A stretch of 64,000 bases of DNA from Anaerolineae bacterium (GCA_019637555.1 JAHBVK010000023.1:1-64000); one strand, 5' to 3'; shown: positions 34,749-44,602, numbered from the stretch's first letter. Notes: generated from the letters alone by a model not told the origin. Numbers and translations: made by a program.

Positions 34749-36140
34749 TCAACCAATAGTCTGCGACTGTATTGCTTGTACTTCCGCTTCATCCAAATAC
34801 GCCGCCCGTGCTGGAGCCAATCCCAATACCGCCCGCATTTCGCCTACTACTGAGAGCGATCCGGTCACGCAGATCATGTCCTGTGCTCGTGCGATTTCTT
34901 CCGCTCGTTTCAACGCTTCTTCTGCCGAAGGGAACGCTTCGATCTCGCCTGTGTACCCTTGTTCCTGTGCCATCTGTCGCAACTGATCGGTATCGAAGGC
35001 ACGCGGGTTAATGGGCTGCATCAGGATCAAGTGCGCGGTGATCGGCAGCAGTTCACGCATCATCCCCTTCACATCTTTGTCGGTGAACGCCCCGAAGATC
35101 AGGATCAGCTTCCCCTGTGGCAATACCGGAAATGCTGTCGTTAGTGCTTCTTTCAGCCGCCGTGCCGATTCCGCATTGTGTGCTACATCCAAAACCAACC
35201 ACGGCGCACGGCGCACGACTTCCAGTCGTCCGGGCCAATTGACCAGCTTCAGGCCTGTCTCTATTGCTCGTCCATCGATCTCGAATCCCTGTGCGCGGAC
35301 GTGCCGCAATGCCGCCAACGCCACCGCTGCATTGATCGCTTGATGCTCACCAATCAGGGGCGTCCAGTAACGCTGCTCAGGCTGCTCAGGAGCATGAGCG
35401 CTAAACCACTGCCCGTTAAAATCGCCTGCTTCTGCGGCGTACAGGAAGTCGCGACCAACCAGCGTCAACGGCGCGTTACGCTCCACAGCGATGCGCTCTA
35501 ATGTGCCGCGTGCTTCATCCCACTGTGGGGCGCTGACTACTGGCACATTCTCTTTGATAATGCCTGCTTTTTCGTAAGCGATCTCCGCCAGTGTATTGCC
35601 CAGCAGATGCTGATGATCGTAGCTCAGGCTGGTGATCACCGAGACAAGCGGAGAGCGAATGATGTTGGTCGAATCGAGCCTACCGCCCAAGCCCACTTCG
35701 ATCACCGCGATGTCTACCTTTGCTTCAGCAAAATACAGGAATCCGATTGCCGTAATGACCTCGAACCACGTCAATCCCGGCACTTGCTCCACCGCGGATC
35801 GAATACGCTCAACGATGCTCGCTAGCGTGTTTTGCTCGATCATCTCGCCATTGACGCGGAAACGTTCGCGGAAATCCTGTAAATTGGGGGAGGAATACAA
35901 GCCAGTACGCAGCCCGGCTGCTTGTAAGATACTGGCACACATCGCGCTGACCGAACCCTTGCCCTTCGTTCCCGTCACATGGATGATCGGGTAGGTTTCC
36001 TGCGGATCGCCGAGCAGCGCCATCAGCTTGCGCGGACGTTCCAGACTGATCACGTCCGGCGTATACCGTTCGGGACGTTTGACTTCGTAATTGATCAGAC
36101 TGTACAGGTAATCGAGGGCATCTTCGTAGCTAAGAGTCAT
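34749..36140 (-). CDS. folC: Bifunctional folylpolyglutamate synthase / dihydrofolate synthase
   Basis: A Mur-ligase-like enzyme of about 463 residues. The P-loop is IIHVTGTKGKGSVSAMCASIL, followed by GLYSSPNLQDFRERFRVNGE and the family motif VGLGGRLDSTNI. WPGRLEVVRRAPWLVLDVAHNAESARRL closes the C-terminal domain. It adds glutamates to folates and may make dihydrofolate. The start is set at ATG 36140 (TLSYEDALDYLYSL), which matches family N termini better than the upstream ATG 36185. It heads the folC-lon-COG2865-lipoprotein run. Confidence 0.94.
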   Translation of the reverse strand: MTLSYEDALDYLYSLINYEVKRPERYTPDVISLERPRKLMALLGDPQETYPIIHVTGTKGKGSVSAMCASILQAAGLRTGLYSSPNLQDFRERFRVNGEMIEQNTLASIVERIRSAVEQVPGLTWFEVITAIGFLYFAEAKVDIAVIEVGLGGRLDSTNIIRSPLVSVITSLSYDHQHLLGNTLAEIAYEKAGIIKENVPVVSAPQWDEARGTLERIAVERNAPLTLVGRDFLYAAEAGDFNGQWFSAHAPEQPEQRYWTPLIGEHQAINAAVALAALRHVRAQGFEIDGRAIETGLKLVNWPGRLEVVRRAPWLVLDVAHNAESARRLKEALTTAFPVLPQGKLILIFGAFTDKDVKGMMRELLPITAHLILMQPINPRAFDTDQLRQMAQEQGYTGEIEAFPSAEEALKRAEEIARAQDMICVTGSLSVVGEMRAVLGLAPARAAYLDEAEVQAIQSQTIG

Positions 36141-36226
36141 TTCACCGCCAAATCCGATAGTGTGTCGGGCAATGTTACCCCCCACCTACTGTTAGTTCAA
36201 GGTAGAAATATGCAAGAATCCGCTGC

Positions 36227-37837
36227 CTAGAACGCCGCTGGCAAGCCATCTTTGCGCGGATCGCTGCCGCCAAATAAGACGCCTGATTGTGCATCTCGCC
36301 TGATGATCTGCCCATCCCCGAACAGACGGCGCTCGAAGCCGCTGATCGGTCTGACGTTATGTCCTAATTCTGCTAACCGTTTCATGGTCGTAGGCGGAAT
36401 GCCATCTTCTAGCGCCAATAAACTATCAACTGTGCCGTCTTCTAGGCAGAAACGCGGGCGGTTGAGCGCCTCCTGCGGATTGAGATCATCGTCGCGCATC
36501 GCCACGAGCACCTGAAGTTGTCCCTGCGGCTGCATGAATCCACCCATCACACCGAAACTCGCCCACAGATCACCGCTCTCCAGCGCCAGACCGGGAATGA
36601 TCGTGTGGAAGGGGCGCTTGTTCGGCGCGACCACATTCGGATGATCGGGATCGAGCGAGAACAGCGCGGCGCGGTTTTGCAGGAAGATGCCTGTCCCCTT
36701 CGCCACGATCCCCGTACCGAAGCCAGCGTACAAACTGTTGATGAACGAGCAGGCATTCCCCTCGCCATCGACCACGCTCAGATATACCGTGCTCGATCCG
36801 GCTAATGGTTTGCCATAATCCGGTGGCTGCATCGCGCGATCAGCGGATACCATCGCCCGCCGCTGTGCCGCGTACTCTTTGCTCAACAGCCAATCCAACG
36901 GCGCGGGACTGAACGCTTGATCCGCAACGTAATATCGCGTGTCGGCAAACGCTAGGCGCATCGCTTCGATCATCAGATGCAAGCGTTCGGGCGAATCCCA
37001 CGCCATCTCCGCTAGATTCCAGCCTTCGGCGATGTTCAATGCCTGCAGCACCGCCAAACCTTGTCCATTCGGCGGGCATTGATACACCGTCAAGCCGCGG
37101 TAGGTCGTCGTTATTGGTGTATCCCATGTCGAGATGTGCTTCTTCAGATCGTCGTGCGTGATCACACCGCCGAGTTCTTGCACTGTTCTCACGATAGCGT
37201 CCGCAATCTCGCCCGTGTAGAATGCCTCGGTGCCGCCTTCGGCGATCTGTTGTAGAGAACGCGCCAAAGAGGGCAGCTTCACAAGTTGTCCGGGCTTCGG
37301 CGCTGGTAGATACTCCTCCGTGTTGGGACTGTTCCGCAGCATCGACTCGGAAAATTGCCAGCCCGTGGCAAACACTTCGCCCACCGGATAGCCGTCGCGG
37401 GCATAGCGGATCGCATCGGCAAGCGTTTCCTTCAGCGTCATCCTTCCGTGTCGTGTTAGCAAATCGTTCCAGCCCGCCACCGTGCCGGGAATCGAAATCG
37501 CCAGCGGACTGCGCATCCCGATCTCGTGCGGATTCTCCTTGCGTGCCACATCCAACGTCAGTCCGGCAGGTGCTCGTCCGCTGCCGTTGAGCGCACTCAC
37601 TTGTTTGGTCTTGGCGTCGTAATACAGCGCGAAGCAATCGCCACCGATCCCTGTCGAAGCAGGCTCCGTGACATTGAGCATCGCCGCCGTCGCTATCGCC
37701 GCGTCCGCCGCATTACCGCCCTGCCGCAGAATCTGCAAACCTGACTGCGCCGCCAGTGGATTGCTGGCACAGACCATACCACCGCGCGCCACGACCATAG
37801 ATCGACGGGACTGGAAATCAAACGACATTGGCTTCAT
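36227..37837 (-). CDS. ggt: Gamma-glutamyltransferase family protein
   Basis: A 536-residue Ntn-hydrolase precursor without a signal peptide. Features are GGMVCASNPLAAQSGLQILRQGGNAADAAIA, the TEPASTGIGGDCF segment, and the autoprocessing junction LAGSSTVYLSVVDGEGNACSFINSLY, where the Thr of STVYL should become the N-terminal nucleophile of the small subunit. GGMVCAS and SFGVMGGFMQPQGQLQVL are typical of cytoplasmic YwrD-like members. These cleave or transfer gamma-glutamyl groups, for example from glutathione. AGGAT precedes ATG 37837. The stop is 86 bases before the folC start. Confidence 0.92.
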   Translation of the reverse strand: MKPMSFDFQSRRSMVVARGGMVCASNPLAAQSGLQILRQGGNAADAAIATAAMLNVTEPASTGIGGDCFALYYDAKTKQVSALNGSGRAPAGLTLDVARKENPHEIGMRSPLAISIPGTVAGWNDLLTRHGRMTLKETLADAIRYARDGYPVGEVFATGWQFSESMLRNSPNTEEYLPAPKPGQLVKLPSLARSLQQIAEGGTEAFYTGEIADAIVRTVQELGGVITHDDLKKHISTWDTPITTTYRGLTVYQCPPNGQGLAVLQALNIAEGWNLAEMAWDSPERLHLMIEAMRLAFADTRYYVADQAFSPAPLDWLLSKEYAAQRRAMVSADRAMQPPDYGKPLAGSSTVYLSVVDGEGNACSFINSLYAGFGTGIVAKGTGIFLQNRAALFSLDPDHPNVVAPNKRPFHTIIPGLALESGDLWASFGVMGGFMQPQGQLQVLVAMRDDDLNPQEALNRPRFCLEDGTVDSLLALEDGIPPTTMKRLAELGHNVRPISGFERRLFGDGQIIRRDAQSGVLFGGSDPRKDGLPAAF

Positions 37838-37989
37838 CGGCTATCCTGCTGAATGCTGAGGATGTTAAGAACAAATATTCTGTCGTCAATTGTAGCGCAA
37901 GCAAGTCGGCATCTGCTACGAAATGGGTCAGCAAATCACCGGAATTTACGCTTTACAGCCAACAGCTTTAAGGAGATTGAAATGTGAGG

Positions 37990-38031
37990 GTAAAAAAGCA
38001 ATGCTCCTGATCATCGTGTGATTAGGAGCAT
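37990..38031 (-). terminator. Rho-independent terminator of the tandem-NYN gene
   Basis: On the minus strand, ATGCTCCT (38031-38024) and AGGAGCAT (38008-38001) form the stem, with an inner ATCA/TGAT pair. It is followed by GCTTTTTTACC. It lies just past the stop at 38049. Confidence 0.85.
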
Positions 38032-38048
38032 CCGACTAGCAGAGTTAT

Positions 38049-40184
38049 TTATTCCGGCGTAGCTTCATCTTCGCGCTTGTCCGCCACCTGATTAACGGTG
38101 TGGTGAGTGCGGAACAAGCTGTATAGTCCGGGCTTGCCGGGTACAGGATTCAGCACATTTTCCGCCTGCATGATCGAAATCCACAGTTCTAGCGCAGCGT
38201 CGTTCAAGTTCGTCTCTTGCGAGAGAGTCATGAAGTTGATTGGCAGCCGCTGCTCGTATAAATTCAGCAGCGAACGGATGAACTCGTCGCGCTCCACGGT
38301 CATTTCCTTGACCATTGACGCCTCACGGTTCAACGAGATACCTTTGGTGCGGAAGTTGCTCTGCGGATTCTCGTACGCATCCACCACTACCGCTTTCAAT
38401 TCCAGCAGCCATTCCACACTGCGCTGGAAGACCACACCAGAGTCGAAGGCGCGCAGGCGGCGATGTAAGCTGCCCAATGGACACCACGTAAAACCACGAT
38501 AGCTGGTGAACTGATCCACGCTGACCACGATTCGCTTCATCATCTGGTCAGTTTCAACGTCACGCGGCGATTGGACAGGATTAAATTCCAGATCGTCGTA
38601 GGAGGGTTCACTGCTGCCATTCACCCGCAGTTTGCTGGCGGCATTTTCATCCCCGTCGCGCAGCTTAATCACAGGCACAAGGTCTTCAGGATTATGGCGA
38701 TGCGGAACCATCTCACGCACCAGCAGACCTTCGCGCACAAGGCTATCTACCCAGATCGAGCGCCATGTATCGTCCCCATTCAACCCCGGACGATCCAGAT
38801 CGCGGTCCATGGCAATGCCCTTGAGCAGGAAGCCATAATTGATGTATTCCCAGCTTCGCACATCGAGTGTATTGGCGACCCGCATAACGATGCGATCTCG
38901 CACTAAGCGCGTGCGCTCCACGATGCTGTGATCGGCAACGGGTTGTACATATTCGATGCCAGCCACACGGTTAACCCGCAGGATGCCCATCGCTACCGCT
39001 TGCAGCAGCAGATCGCGCCCGCGTGCCGGAGAGATCACGGCGTTCACGCTGCGGAGCTGATCTTGTAGCGCCTCCAACGTGACTCCGTTGCCGTTTGACG
39101 TTTCCGCCAAGCGATCATACTGGATCACTACCGTTGACCACTGTGATGGCGTGAAGGCTGTCGCCGCGCCGACAGGTGTTGCCTGCGCTGACGTATAGAG
39201 TTGTCCTACGGCTTCATGCTTTTGCAGCGATAGGAAATCGTCGAGGAATTCCAGTTGCAGCGTCGGATTGCTTTCCACTAAGCGGCTGGTGCTGCCACGC
39301 ACGCCCCACACGATCACCTGCTTATTGCGGCTGCGTAAGGCGCTGAAGACATCGTTGAAGTCGCGGTCACCGCTGGCGATGATGAAAATATCCGCCGCAT
39401 TGGGTTGGGTGCTGTCCGCCAATACATCTTTGGCGATACGCATGTCAGCGCTGTTCTTACCCGGCAGGTTGTACACCGGATCGATGTTGGCGAGAGCCAG
39501 ATGGCTCGGAGCATCATCAGAGACTTCGCGTCCTAGGTGATCGACCAGTGGCGGTAAGCTGCCACGCTGACCCCACGGTGCATACGCTGCCATCCGTTTG
39601 ATCTGTCCGTGCGCAGAAGCGTGCGTGCTCAAGCCCTCGATCAGGCGATCCAGATTAACGGCGTAACCGTTCTCATTCAGGCTAATCGCGATGTTTTCAA
39701 AGTCGATGTACAGTGCTACCGACTTGGTTTGGATGCCGAGGATGGCTTCCAACGGCTGGTAGATCACGCCTTCAACCGGCGGGAGTTGATCTGCCCAGAT
39801 GCGTACGCGCGCGTTGCGATTCATGTTCACACGGTTGACCAGACTGATCACGTCCGTGTTTGCACTTACCAGAATTAATTCATCGACGGGTTCAGGATCG
39901 TAGGAGAAATATTGCAGCAGCAGCGCTTCCGCCATCCGCTGGCGATCAGCAGTGTTAAACGTCTCAAATCCCACACCTTCAAAAACCTGCTCAACATTCG
40001 CGCCCGTGTACTTTGCCCAATCGGCAACGGCGATAGCTTTGAGCATGTCCATGTTCGACAGACCAGCAGCTAGCGCAGCCGTACCACGCAGCCGTGTTGC
40101 CAGATCGTGGAGATCGACAGCAAAAGAGCGATTCTGTAAACTTCCCAATAAATCTTCTACATCAACGACCAGATAAGCAGACAT
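38049..40184 (-). CDS. Tandem NYN-domain protein, first domain degenerate
   Basis: About 711 residues from ATG 40184, which has GGGGGAGA five bases upstream. Residues about 3-130 look like an NYN (PIN-like RNase) fold that keeps YLVVDVEDLL, but its SGDxD motif reads SANTD. Residues about 156-300 are a second, intact NYN domain: ALYIDFENI (Asp 161), KNSADMRIAKDV (Asp 247) and IIASGDRDF (Asp 273, 275). The rest (about 340-711) is helical winged-helix-like repeats of the LOTUS/OST-HTH kind. It probably cleaves or binds RNA. It has its own terminator and a large upstream gap with a 20-bp palindrome. Confidence 0.82.
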   Translation of the reverse strand: MSAYLVVDVEDLLGSLQNRSFAVDLHDLATRLRGTAALAAGLSNMDMLKAIAVADWAKYTGANVEQVFEGVGFETFNTADRQRMAEALLLQYFSYDPEPVDELILVSANTDVISLVNRVNMNRNARVRIWADQLPPVEGVIYQPLEAILGIQTKSVALYIDFENIAISLNENGYAVNLDRLIEGLSTHASAHGQIKRMAAYAPWGQRGSLPPLVDHLGREVSDDAPSHLALANIDPVYNLPGKNSADMRIAKDVLADSTQPNAADIFIIASGDRDFNDVFSALRSRNKQVIVWGVRGSTSRLVESNPTLQLEFLDDFLSLQKHEAVGQLYTSAQATPVGAATAFTPSQWSTVVIQYDRLAETSNGNGVTLEALQDQLRSVNAVISPARGRDLLLQAVAMGILRVNRVAGIEYVQPVADHSIVERTRLVRDRIVMRVANTLDVRSWEYINYGFLLKGIAMDRDLDRPGLNGDDTWRSIWVDSLVREGLLVREMVPHRHNPEDLVPVIKLRDGDENAASKLRVNGSSEPSYDDLEFNPVQSPRDVETDQMMKRIVVSVDQFTSYRGFTWCPLGSLHRRLRAFDSGVVFQRSVEWLLELKAVVVDAYENPQSNFRTKGISLNREASMVKEMTVERDEFIRSLLNLYEQRLPINFMTLSQETNLNDAALELWISIMQAENVLNPVPGKPGLYSLFRTHHTVNQVADKREDEATPE

Positions 40185-40409
40185 TTCTCTCCCCCAAAAA
40201 ACCTTTAAGTACGCTATATTTATGGGGATCACCCGTTGAGTACAGTAGTTCTGAAGATGACTTGCGTCCCTTCCTCTAGTCAGTCCTCTAGCGTAAGTAA
40301 AGGTTTACGTCGGACTACTCTAGATAAAAAGCAGAGTATCCAACTGGCTCACTTGCTCCCATTTTAACAATCGCCCTCATAATAATCAATCTGCAATTTC
40401 TAACAAAAC

Positions 40410-40429
40410 ATAGTTAAGCGCTTAACTAT
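40410..40429. promoter_or_regulatory. Perfect 20-bp palindrome, operator candidate
   Basis: ATAGTTAAGC followed directly by its reverse complement GCTTAACTAT. It is AT-rich and has no loop, so it resembles a homodimeric regulator site more than a terminator. It is about 225 bases upstream of the NYN gene and beyond the DUF3352 terminator. Confidence 0.5.
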
Positions 40430-40478
40430 TTTCATCTTAATTGTGCGTAGTGACTAATTTCGTGTCTACCCATAAAAC

Positions 40479-40507
40479 AAAAGGGAGAGCCTAACGCTCT
40501 CCCTTTT
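40479..40507 (-). terminator. Strong terminator after the DUF3352 gene
   Basis: A perfect 12-bp stem AAAAGGGAGAGC / GCTCTCCCTTTT with loop CTAAC. T-rich sequence follows on both strands, so it may work in both directions. It is 34 bases after the stop at 40541. Confidence 0.9.
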
Positions 40508-40540
40508 CTCGTTTTTCACATTAGCTTGTGCGTTTGCGCC

Positions 40541-42475
40541 CTACTTCGCTAACGACAGCACAAGGCGGGATACTGAATTTGTTCCGTCGACCACTGAACT
40601 GCTAGCGAAGGCACTGTCAAACAGCGAGACGATAGTCCTTACCATCGTCTGTGATTGTTCAAACTGCTTCCGCAATTGCTCGCGCAATGCTCCCTCGTCC
40701 TGCGGCGTCGGTGAAGGCATCGGCGTGCCACTCAGATCGGCAGTAATGGAACTGAAGGTCGCGCTAACGGGCTGCGCCGCGGCGATTGCCAGATCACCGA
40801 GCAGCGCAAAACCGGACTGAGCCATATAGCCGTAGCCTACAGTATCTTTCAGCGCCAGTGCTTGTGCCGCTTTGAAGGCGGGATCGTCGGTAATGCCCGG
40901 CTGACCAGCGAGGATCGCGGTTGCAGCGCCGCGGGTAGCGATCACGAACACTTCATCATTTGAAGCGATCACGATGTCGAACGATGCGGTTTTGCCCGAA
41001 GGCAGCGGGGCAGATACCGTCACAACTGTCGCTTCCGTGCCGCTGATCGTTTCCTTAGCGACCTTGAATTTGCCATCCGTCGCGGCACGCTGCAGCAGCG
41101 CATCCAATTTGGCTACCAGCGCGGCAGCTTTGGCGGTATCGCTAGCTTCAATGATCAAGCCTTGATGCAGCGGATTGGCTGGTTCCTGATCGGGATACAA
41201 CGGCGAGTTGAAGATCGTCGCTGACCCCGGTTTAGGCACATCATATTGGCTGAACACAATCACATTGCCAGTTAACCAACTGAGCACATCTTCTTGCAGA
41301 TTGATGCCCGTTTCCTTGAGCAGTTGGCTCTGGAATTCCTCAATCTGCTTGTTGATCTGCTCAACGTCCTGACCCTGTTGCGCCGCCATCGAAGTCGCGT
41401 TCTTTAGTGCACTGTCATACAGGGCGGCGACATTCTTGAACTGCACGAACGCCGAGGCATGGATTGGTACATGGCGGGCAAACTCGACGTCAATCGGCTC
41501 GTAAGAAGCCATACTCATGCCTAGCGCCGCCAGTGCCGTCGGATCTGCAATCGTCTGCGCCGCGTCGATAGTCAGCGAACGATCAGCGAGGATCGTTGCG
41601 CCGATGGCAGTTGGACCGATGGCATCCAACACCTTCTGCATCATCTCCATCGACTTGGCAGCATCCGCACCCATACTGCCCATGCCCATTCCTGTGCCCA
41701 TACCGCGTTTCATCGACGCCTCGAAGCCCGCCTTAATCAGGGCGCCGGTGTCGATATATGCTAGCAGGTTGTAACTCGACTCTGGCAGCAGTGCTAACGT
41801 GTTCTTGAACTTATCCTGCTCGAACAGCTTGGCTTTCGTTGCCACAGCCGCGTCGATTGCTGCTTCCGTGCCGATGATCATCGCGTTGTCATTAACTGCT
41901 GCGGCAGCCGGAGCTGCTGCTACGCTGGGAGTGCCGGACGACTGACGATACGCCTCGCTAGGACGGTAGATGGTGTAGGTTCCTTCTTCGCCCTTGTCGA
42001 AAAACTGACTGATTTTCTGCTTTGTCAGTAGTTCATCAAGTAAAGTTAGCGCCGCCGCACGATCCTTGATGTCCAGAATCAAGGCGACATTCACATTGTT
42101 GTCATTGGTCGTGTCTTCATCGGTGAGGACTTCCAAGCCGCTCATAAACAAAGCGATGTGATCGCCCAGTACAGGACGTACATCACTCTCGAAGTTCCAG
42201 CCAAGCTGCGTAAACGCCAACGACAGGGCGACGCGCACATTGATCGCTGGAACCATACCGGGCAGCTTCTCGCCGATCTGCTTGATCACGGCATCTAAGC
42301 TGTCGAAGAAGGCATCATCGGTTCGTAGGGTGATAAATACGGCAGAATCCGGTGGTGCATAAGAGGCGAGTCCCGGCACATCCTGAGCGCGGGCAACTTT
42401 TGAAGGGGAAATGACGAACGCTGCATTCAATAACAAAGTCAGTACCACTAACAAACTCAGACGACGAATACGCAT
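40541..42475 (-). CDS. Secreted DUF3352-family protein
   Basis: A signal peptide (SLLVVLTLLLNAAFVISPSKVARAQ) is followed by a DUF3352-like body of about 610 residues. It opens YAPPDSAVFITLRTDDAFFDSLDAVI and includes PVLGDHIALFMSG, NVALILDIKDRAAALTLLDELL and DVLSWLTGNVIVF. Local low-complexity includes an Ala-rich stretch near 185 and a Gly-Met-rich one (KRGMGTGMGMGSMGADAAKSM). The family is widespread in cyanobacteria and Chloroflexota with no assigned activity. AGGAGA precedes the ATG by about nine bases. Confidence 0.8.
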   Translation of the reverse strand: MRIRRLSLLVVLTLLLNAAFVISPSKVARAQDVPGLASYAPPDSAVFITLRTDDAFFDSLDAVIKQIGEKLPGMVPAINVRVALSLAFTQLGWNFESDVRPVLGDHIALFMSGLEVLTDEDTTNDNNVNVALILDIKDRAAALTLLDELLTKQKISQFFDKGEEGTYTIYRPSEAYRQSSGTPSVAAAPAAAAVNDNAMIIGTEAAIDAAVATKAKLFEQDKFKNTLALLPESSYNLLAYIDTGALIKAGFEASMKRGMGTGMGMGSMGADAAKSMEMMQKVLDAIGPTAIGATILADRSLTIDAAQTIADPTALAALGMSMASYEPIDVEFARHVPIHASAFVQFKNVAALYDSALKNATSMAAQQGQDVEQINKQIEEFQSQLLKETGINLQEDVLSWLTGNVIVFSQYDVPKPGSATIFNSPLYPDQEPANPLHQGLIIEASDTAKAAALVAKLDALLQRAATDGKFKVAKETISGTEATVVTVSAPLPSGKTASFDIVIASNDEVFVIATRGAATAILAGQPGITDDPAFKAAQALALKDTVGYGYMAQSGFALLGDLAIAAAQPVSATFSSITADLSGTPMPSPTPQDEGALREQLRKQFEQSQTMVRTIVSLFDSAFASSSVVDGTNSVSRLVLSLAK

Positions 42476-42622
42476 GAATTACATCTCCTGTTGCGCTTCG
42501 ATCCATTAACAGTATACGCGCACAAACAGAAGCGAGTTTCAAACAGTCTCGTTCGTCAGGTGGTACGAACATCAGCGTTTGTGGTATACCCGAACCACTC
42601 AATTCAGTTTGTCGAGGTCGCC

Positions 42623-43531
42623 ATGAAAAGACGCCGCTTCGTATTTTCTGCACTTACGGTTATTGTCGTACTGCTGCTGCTCACCTACGGCGTCGCCTGC
42701 TGGATCGGCTACGATACTGCCTCACTACCTTCTACTCAATTCGCACCGACCACACCGGAGGGTGACTACGAAGAAGTACAATTCCCCTCGCGCGGGCAGA
42801 ATTACATGGTTCACGCCTTCTTGCAATTAGGATCGCTTAACGCTCCGGCGTTGATCAATGTCCACGGCTATCAGAGTTCACGCTATGTGCAGCACATGCG
42901 AGATCGCGCAGGGATGATGAACCAGCTTGGCTACACAGTTCTGACGCTTGATCTCAGCGACAGCGGCGGTAGCACTGTAGACAACGGGCGGATCAGTTTC
43001 GGCTACTCGGAGCGCTGGGATGTGCTCGGCGGCTTCGATTTTCTACTGACTCGTGGCTTCGCACCTTCGCAGATCGGCTTGGTGGGTATTTCAATGGGGG
43101 CGGCAAGCTCATTGCTGGCGGCAGCGGCAGAACCACGAATCCGCGCCGTCTGGGAAGATAGCGGCTACACCAACGCGCTGACCGTGTTGGGAGAACAGGC
43201 GCATACCGCTGGACTCCCGTCGTTCATTGTCCCCGGTGCGGCAATCCTCGGCTGGCTGCGTACCGGTGATCGTGTGTTCGAGGTAAATCCGATTGGCGAG
43301 GCAGCGACACTCAAACAAAACGATCAAGCGATCTACGATGTTCACTGTCAGCAGGATCAAATCGTAGATGCACATCACGGCGTAGACCTCTATAATGCCT
43401 ACAAGTCAGCAGGCGTGAATGTGCAGTTCTGGCAAGTTGGTTGTGTTTCGCATGGCGAGGCGTTCAACTACGCGCCAGCGGAATATTCACAACGCCTCGA
43501 CACCTTTTTCAAGCAATATTTGGCGGGCTAA
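42623..43531 (+). CDS. Membrane-anchored alpha/beta hydrolase
   Basis: About 302 residues. Residues 5-25 (FVFSALTVIVVLLLLTYGVAC) are a signal anchor. The hydrolase core has INVHGYQSSRYVQ, LDLSDSGGST, the nucleophile elbow VGISMGAAS, and a late Asp/His pair in QQDQIVDAHHG and CVSHGEAF. The substrate is unknown; peptidase, esterase and thioesterase roles are all possible. ATG 42623 has GAGG five bases upstream. It is divergent from the DUF3352 gene and followed three bases later by a VanY-like gene, so the two are likely cotranscribed. Confidence 0.82.
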   Translation: MKRRRFVFSALTVIVVLLLLTYGVACWIGYDTASLPSTQFAPTTPEGDYEEVQFPSRGQNYMVHAFLQLGSLNAPALINVHGYQSSRYVQHMRDRAGMMNQLGYTVLTLDLSDSGGSTVDNGRISFGYSERWDVLGGFDFLLTRGFAPSQIGLVGISMGAASSLLAAAAEPRIRAVWEDSGYTNALTVLGEQAHTAGLPSFIVPGAAILGWLRTGDRVFEVNPIGEAATLKQNDQAIYDVHCQQDQIVDAHHGVDLYNAYKSAGVNVQFWQVGCVSHGEAFNYAPAEYSQRLDTFFKQYLAG

Positions 43532-43534
43532 CGT

Positions 43535-44536
43535 TTGACCGACGAATCTCCACAGCATATACCGGACGACTCCGAGTCTCCATTTGAGCGCGGCTACGAT
43601 CCGCTAGAAGAATACATCCAATCGCGGGCGCAAGCAGAGGCGGAGTTACCACCGCCAGCGCCAGAAACATCACGCGGACGGCGCGTTCTGTGGATCGGCG
43701 TGCAGCTTGCAGCGATCTTGCTGGCGGTAGTCGGTACTTATCTCGGCTTCCGGCAGGGCGCGATAGTGGAAGTTAAACCCACGCTCGAACCGCTGCCCAC
43801 TTATTCTGTCTCCGACGAATTGCAGGCGCAGATCGCAGCAGCGGCGGTGGGTCAAGCCTCACCATTCACTTGCCCGCGCAATCTGGACATCGGTCCCGTA
43901 GAGATCGCCACCTGCACCGACTGCATGTACTATCCAGTGGATCGCCTGCACACGCTGCCATCAACTTATGTGCCTACTCTCGTTCGGACGGAACTCCCCG
44001 GTGGCGGCATGGTCCGCACTGAGGTCAAAACGCCGCTGACCGATCTTTTTACTGCCGCCAGAGCAGCGGGTTACTCTGCTGTAGTCACCTCTGCCTACCG
44101 CTCTTATGATGAGCAGGTGCGGACGTTCGCCAGTTGGGTCAGCTTCGAGATCAATAATCTGGCGGCTGCCAAGCTAGACGCGACCACAGCCCAAGGAATT
44201 GCCATCCTACGCGCAGCACAATATTCAGCACGCGCCGGACACTCGGAGCATCAGTTGGGCACGGTGGTTGATCTCAACTGCGCGGGCTGCGTACCCTTTG
44301 ATCGCGGGGCGGGTGGCAACATCGGATTGTGGAAATTCTTCGAGGAGAACGCTCATCTCTACGGCTTTATCATCTCCTATCCGCGCGGGATCGAGGCGCT
44401 GACGGGCTATCAGTATGAGCCGTGGCATTTGCGCTACGTGGGCGTGGACTATGCCACGCAGCTATTCAATGCTGGCTATCTGACGGGCAACGGCGTCTGT
44501 CCGCTGAAACTTTTGAGCAGCGTTGAGAAGGGATAA
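43535..44536 (+). CDS. D-alanyl-D-alanine carboxypeptidase, VanY/M15 family
   Basis: A 333-residue bitopic protein: a cytoplasmic N terminus of about 50 residues, a membrane helix at about 50-70 (VLWIGVQLAAILLAVVGTYLGF), and an extracytoplasmic M15 peptidase. Zinc-site motifs are SAYRSYDEQ, HSEHQLGTVVDL and EPWHLRYVG. It trims the terminal D-Ala from peptidoglycan stems. The N terminus has four cysteines in CPRNLDIG...CTDCMYY and a CAGC pair, which suggests disulphides. The TTG start comes three bases after the hydrolase stop. Confidence 0.88.
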   Translation: MTDESPQHIPDDSESPFERGYDPLEEYIQSRAQAEAELPPPAPETSRGRRVLWIGVQLAAILLAVVGTYLGFRQGAIVEVKPTLEPLPTYSVSDELQAQIAAAAVGQASPFTCPRNLDIGPVEIATCTDCMYYPVDRLHTLPSTYVPTLVRTELPGGGMVRTEVKTPLTDLFTAARAAGYSAVVTSAYRSYDEQVRTFASWVSFEINNLAAAKLDATTAQGIAILRAAQYSARAGHSEHQLGTVVDLNCAGCVPFDRGAGGNIGLWKFFEENAHLYGFIISYPRGIEALTGYQYEPWHLRYVGVDYATQLFNAGYLTGNGVCPLKLLSSVEKG

Positions 44537-44602
44537 ATCAGGGCTTGACAGTTACCCGCATCGCTCCTAAAATACGCGACACAATCTCATAGATTGAGTA
44601 AT

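Larger units (their letters stand above)
40185..40540. other. 356-base intergenic region with palindrome and terminator
   Basis: No gene is credible here. It contains a perfect 20-bp palindrome (40410-40429) and a 12-bp terminator stem (40479-40507) that ends the DUF3352 transcript. The promoter of the NYN gene must lie in the left half; an A/T-rich TAAATATAG stretch near 40215 (minus strand) is a weak -10 candidate. Confidence 0.6.

Noticed and set aside
36840..37637. A 265-codon minus-strand frame overlapping the gamma-glutamyltransferase
   Set aside because: It is the same strand in another frame, low in hydrophobic patterning and rich in Arg and Cys. The overlapping gene has intact catalytic motifs across the region.
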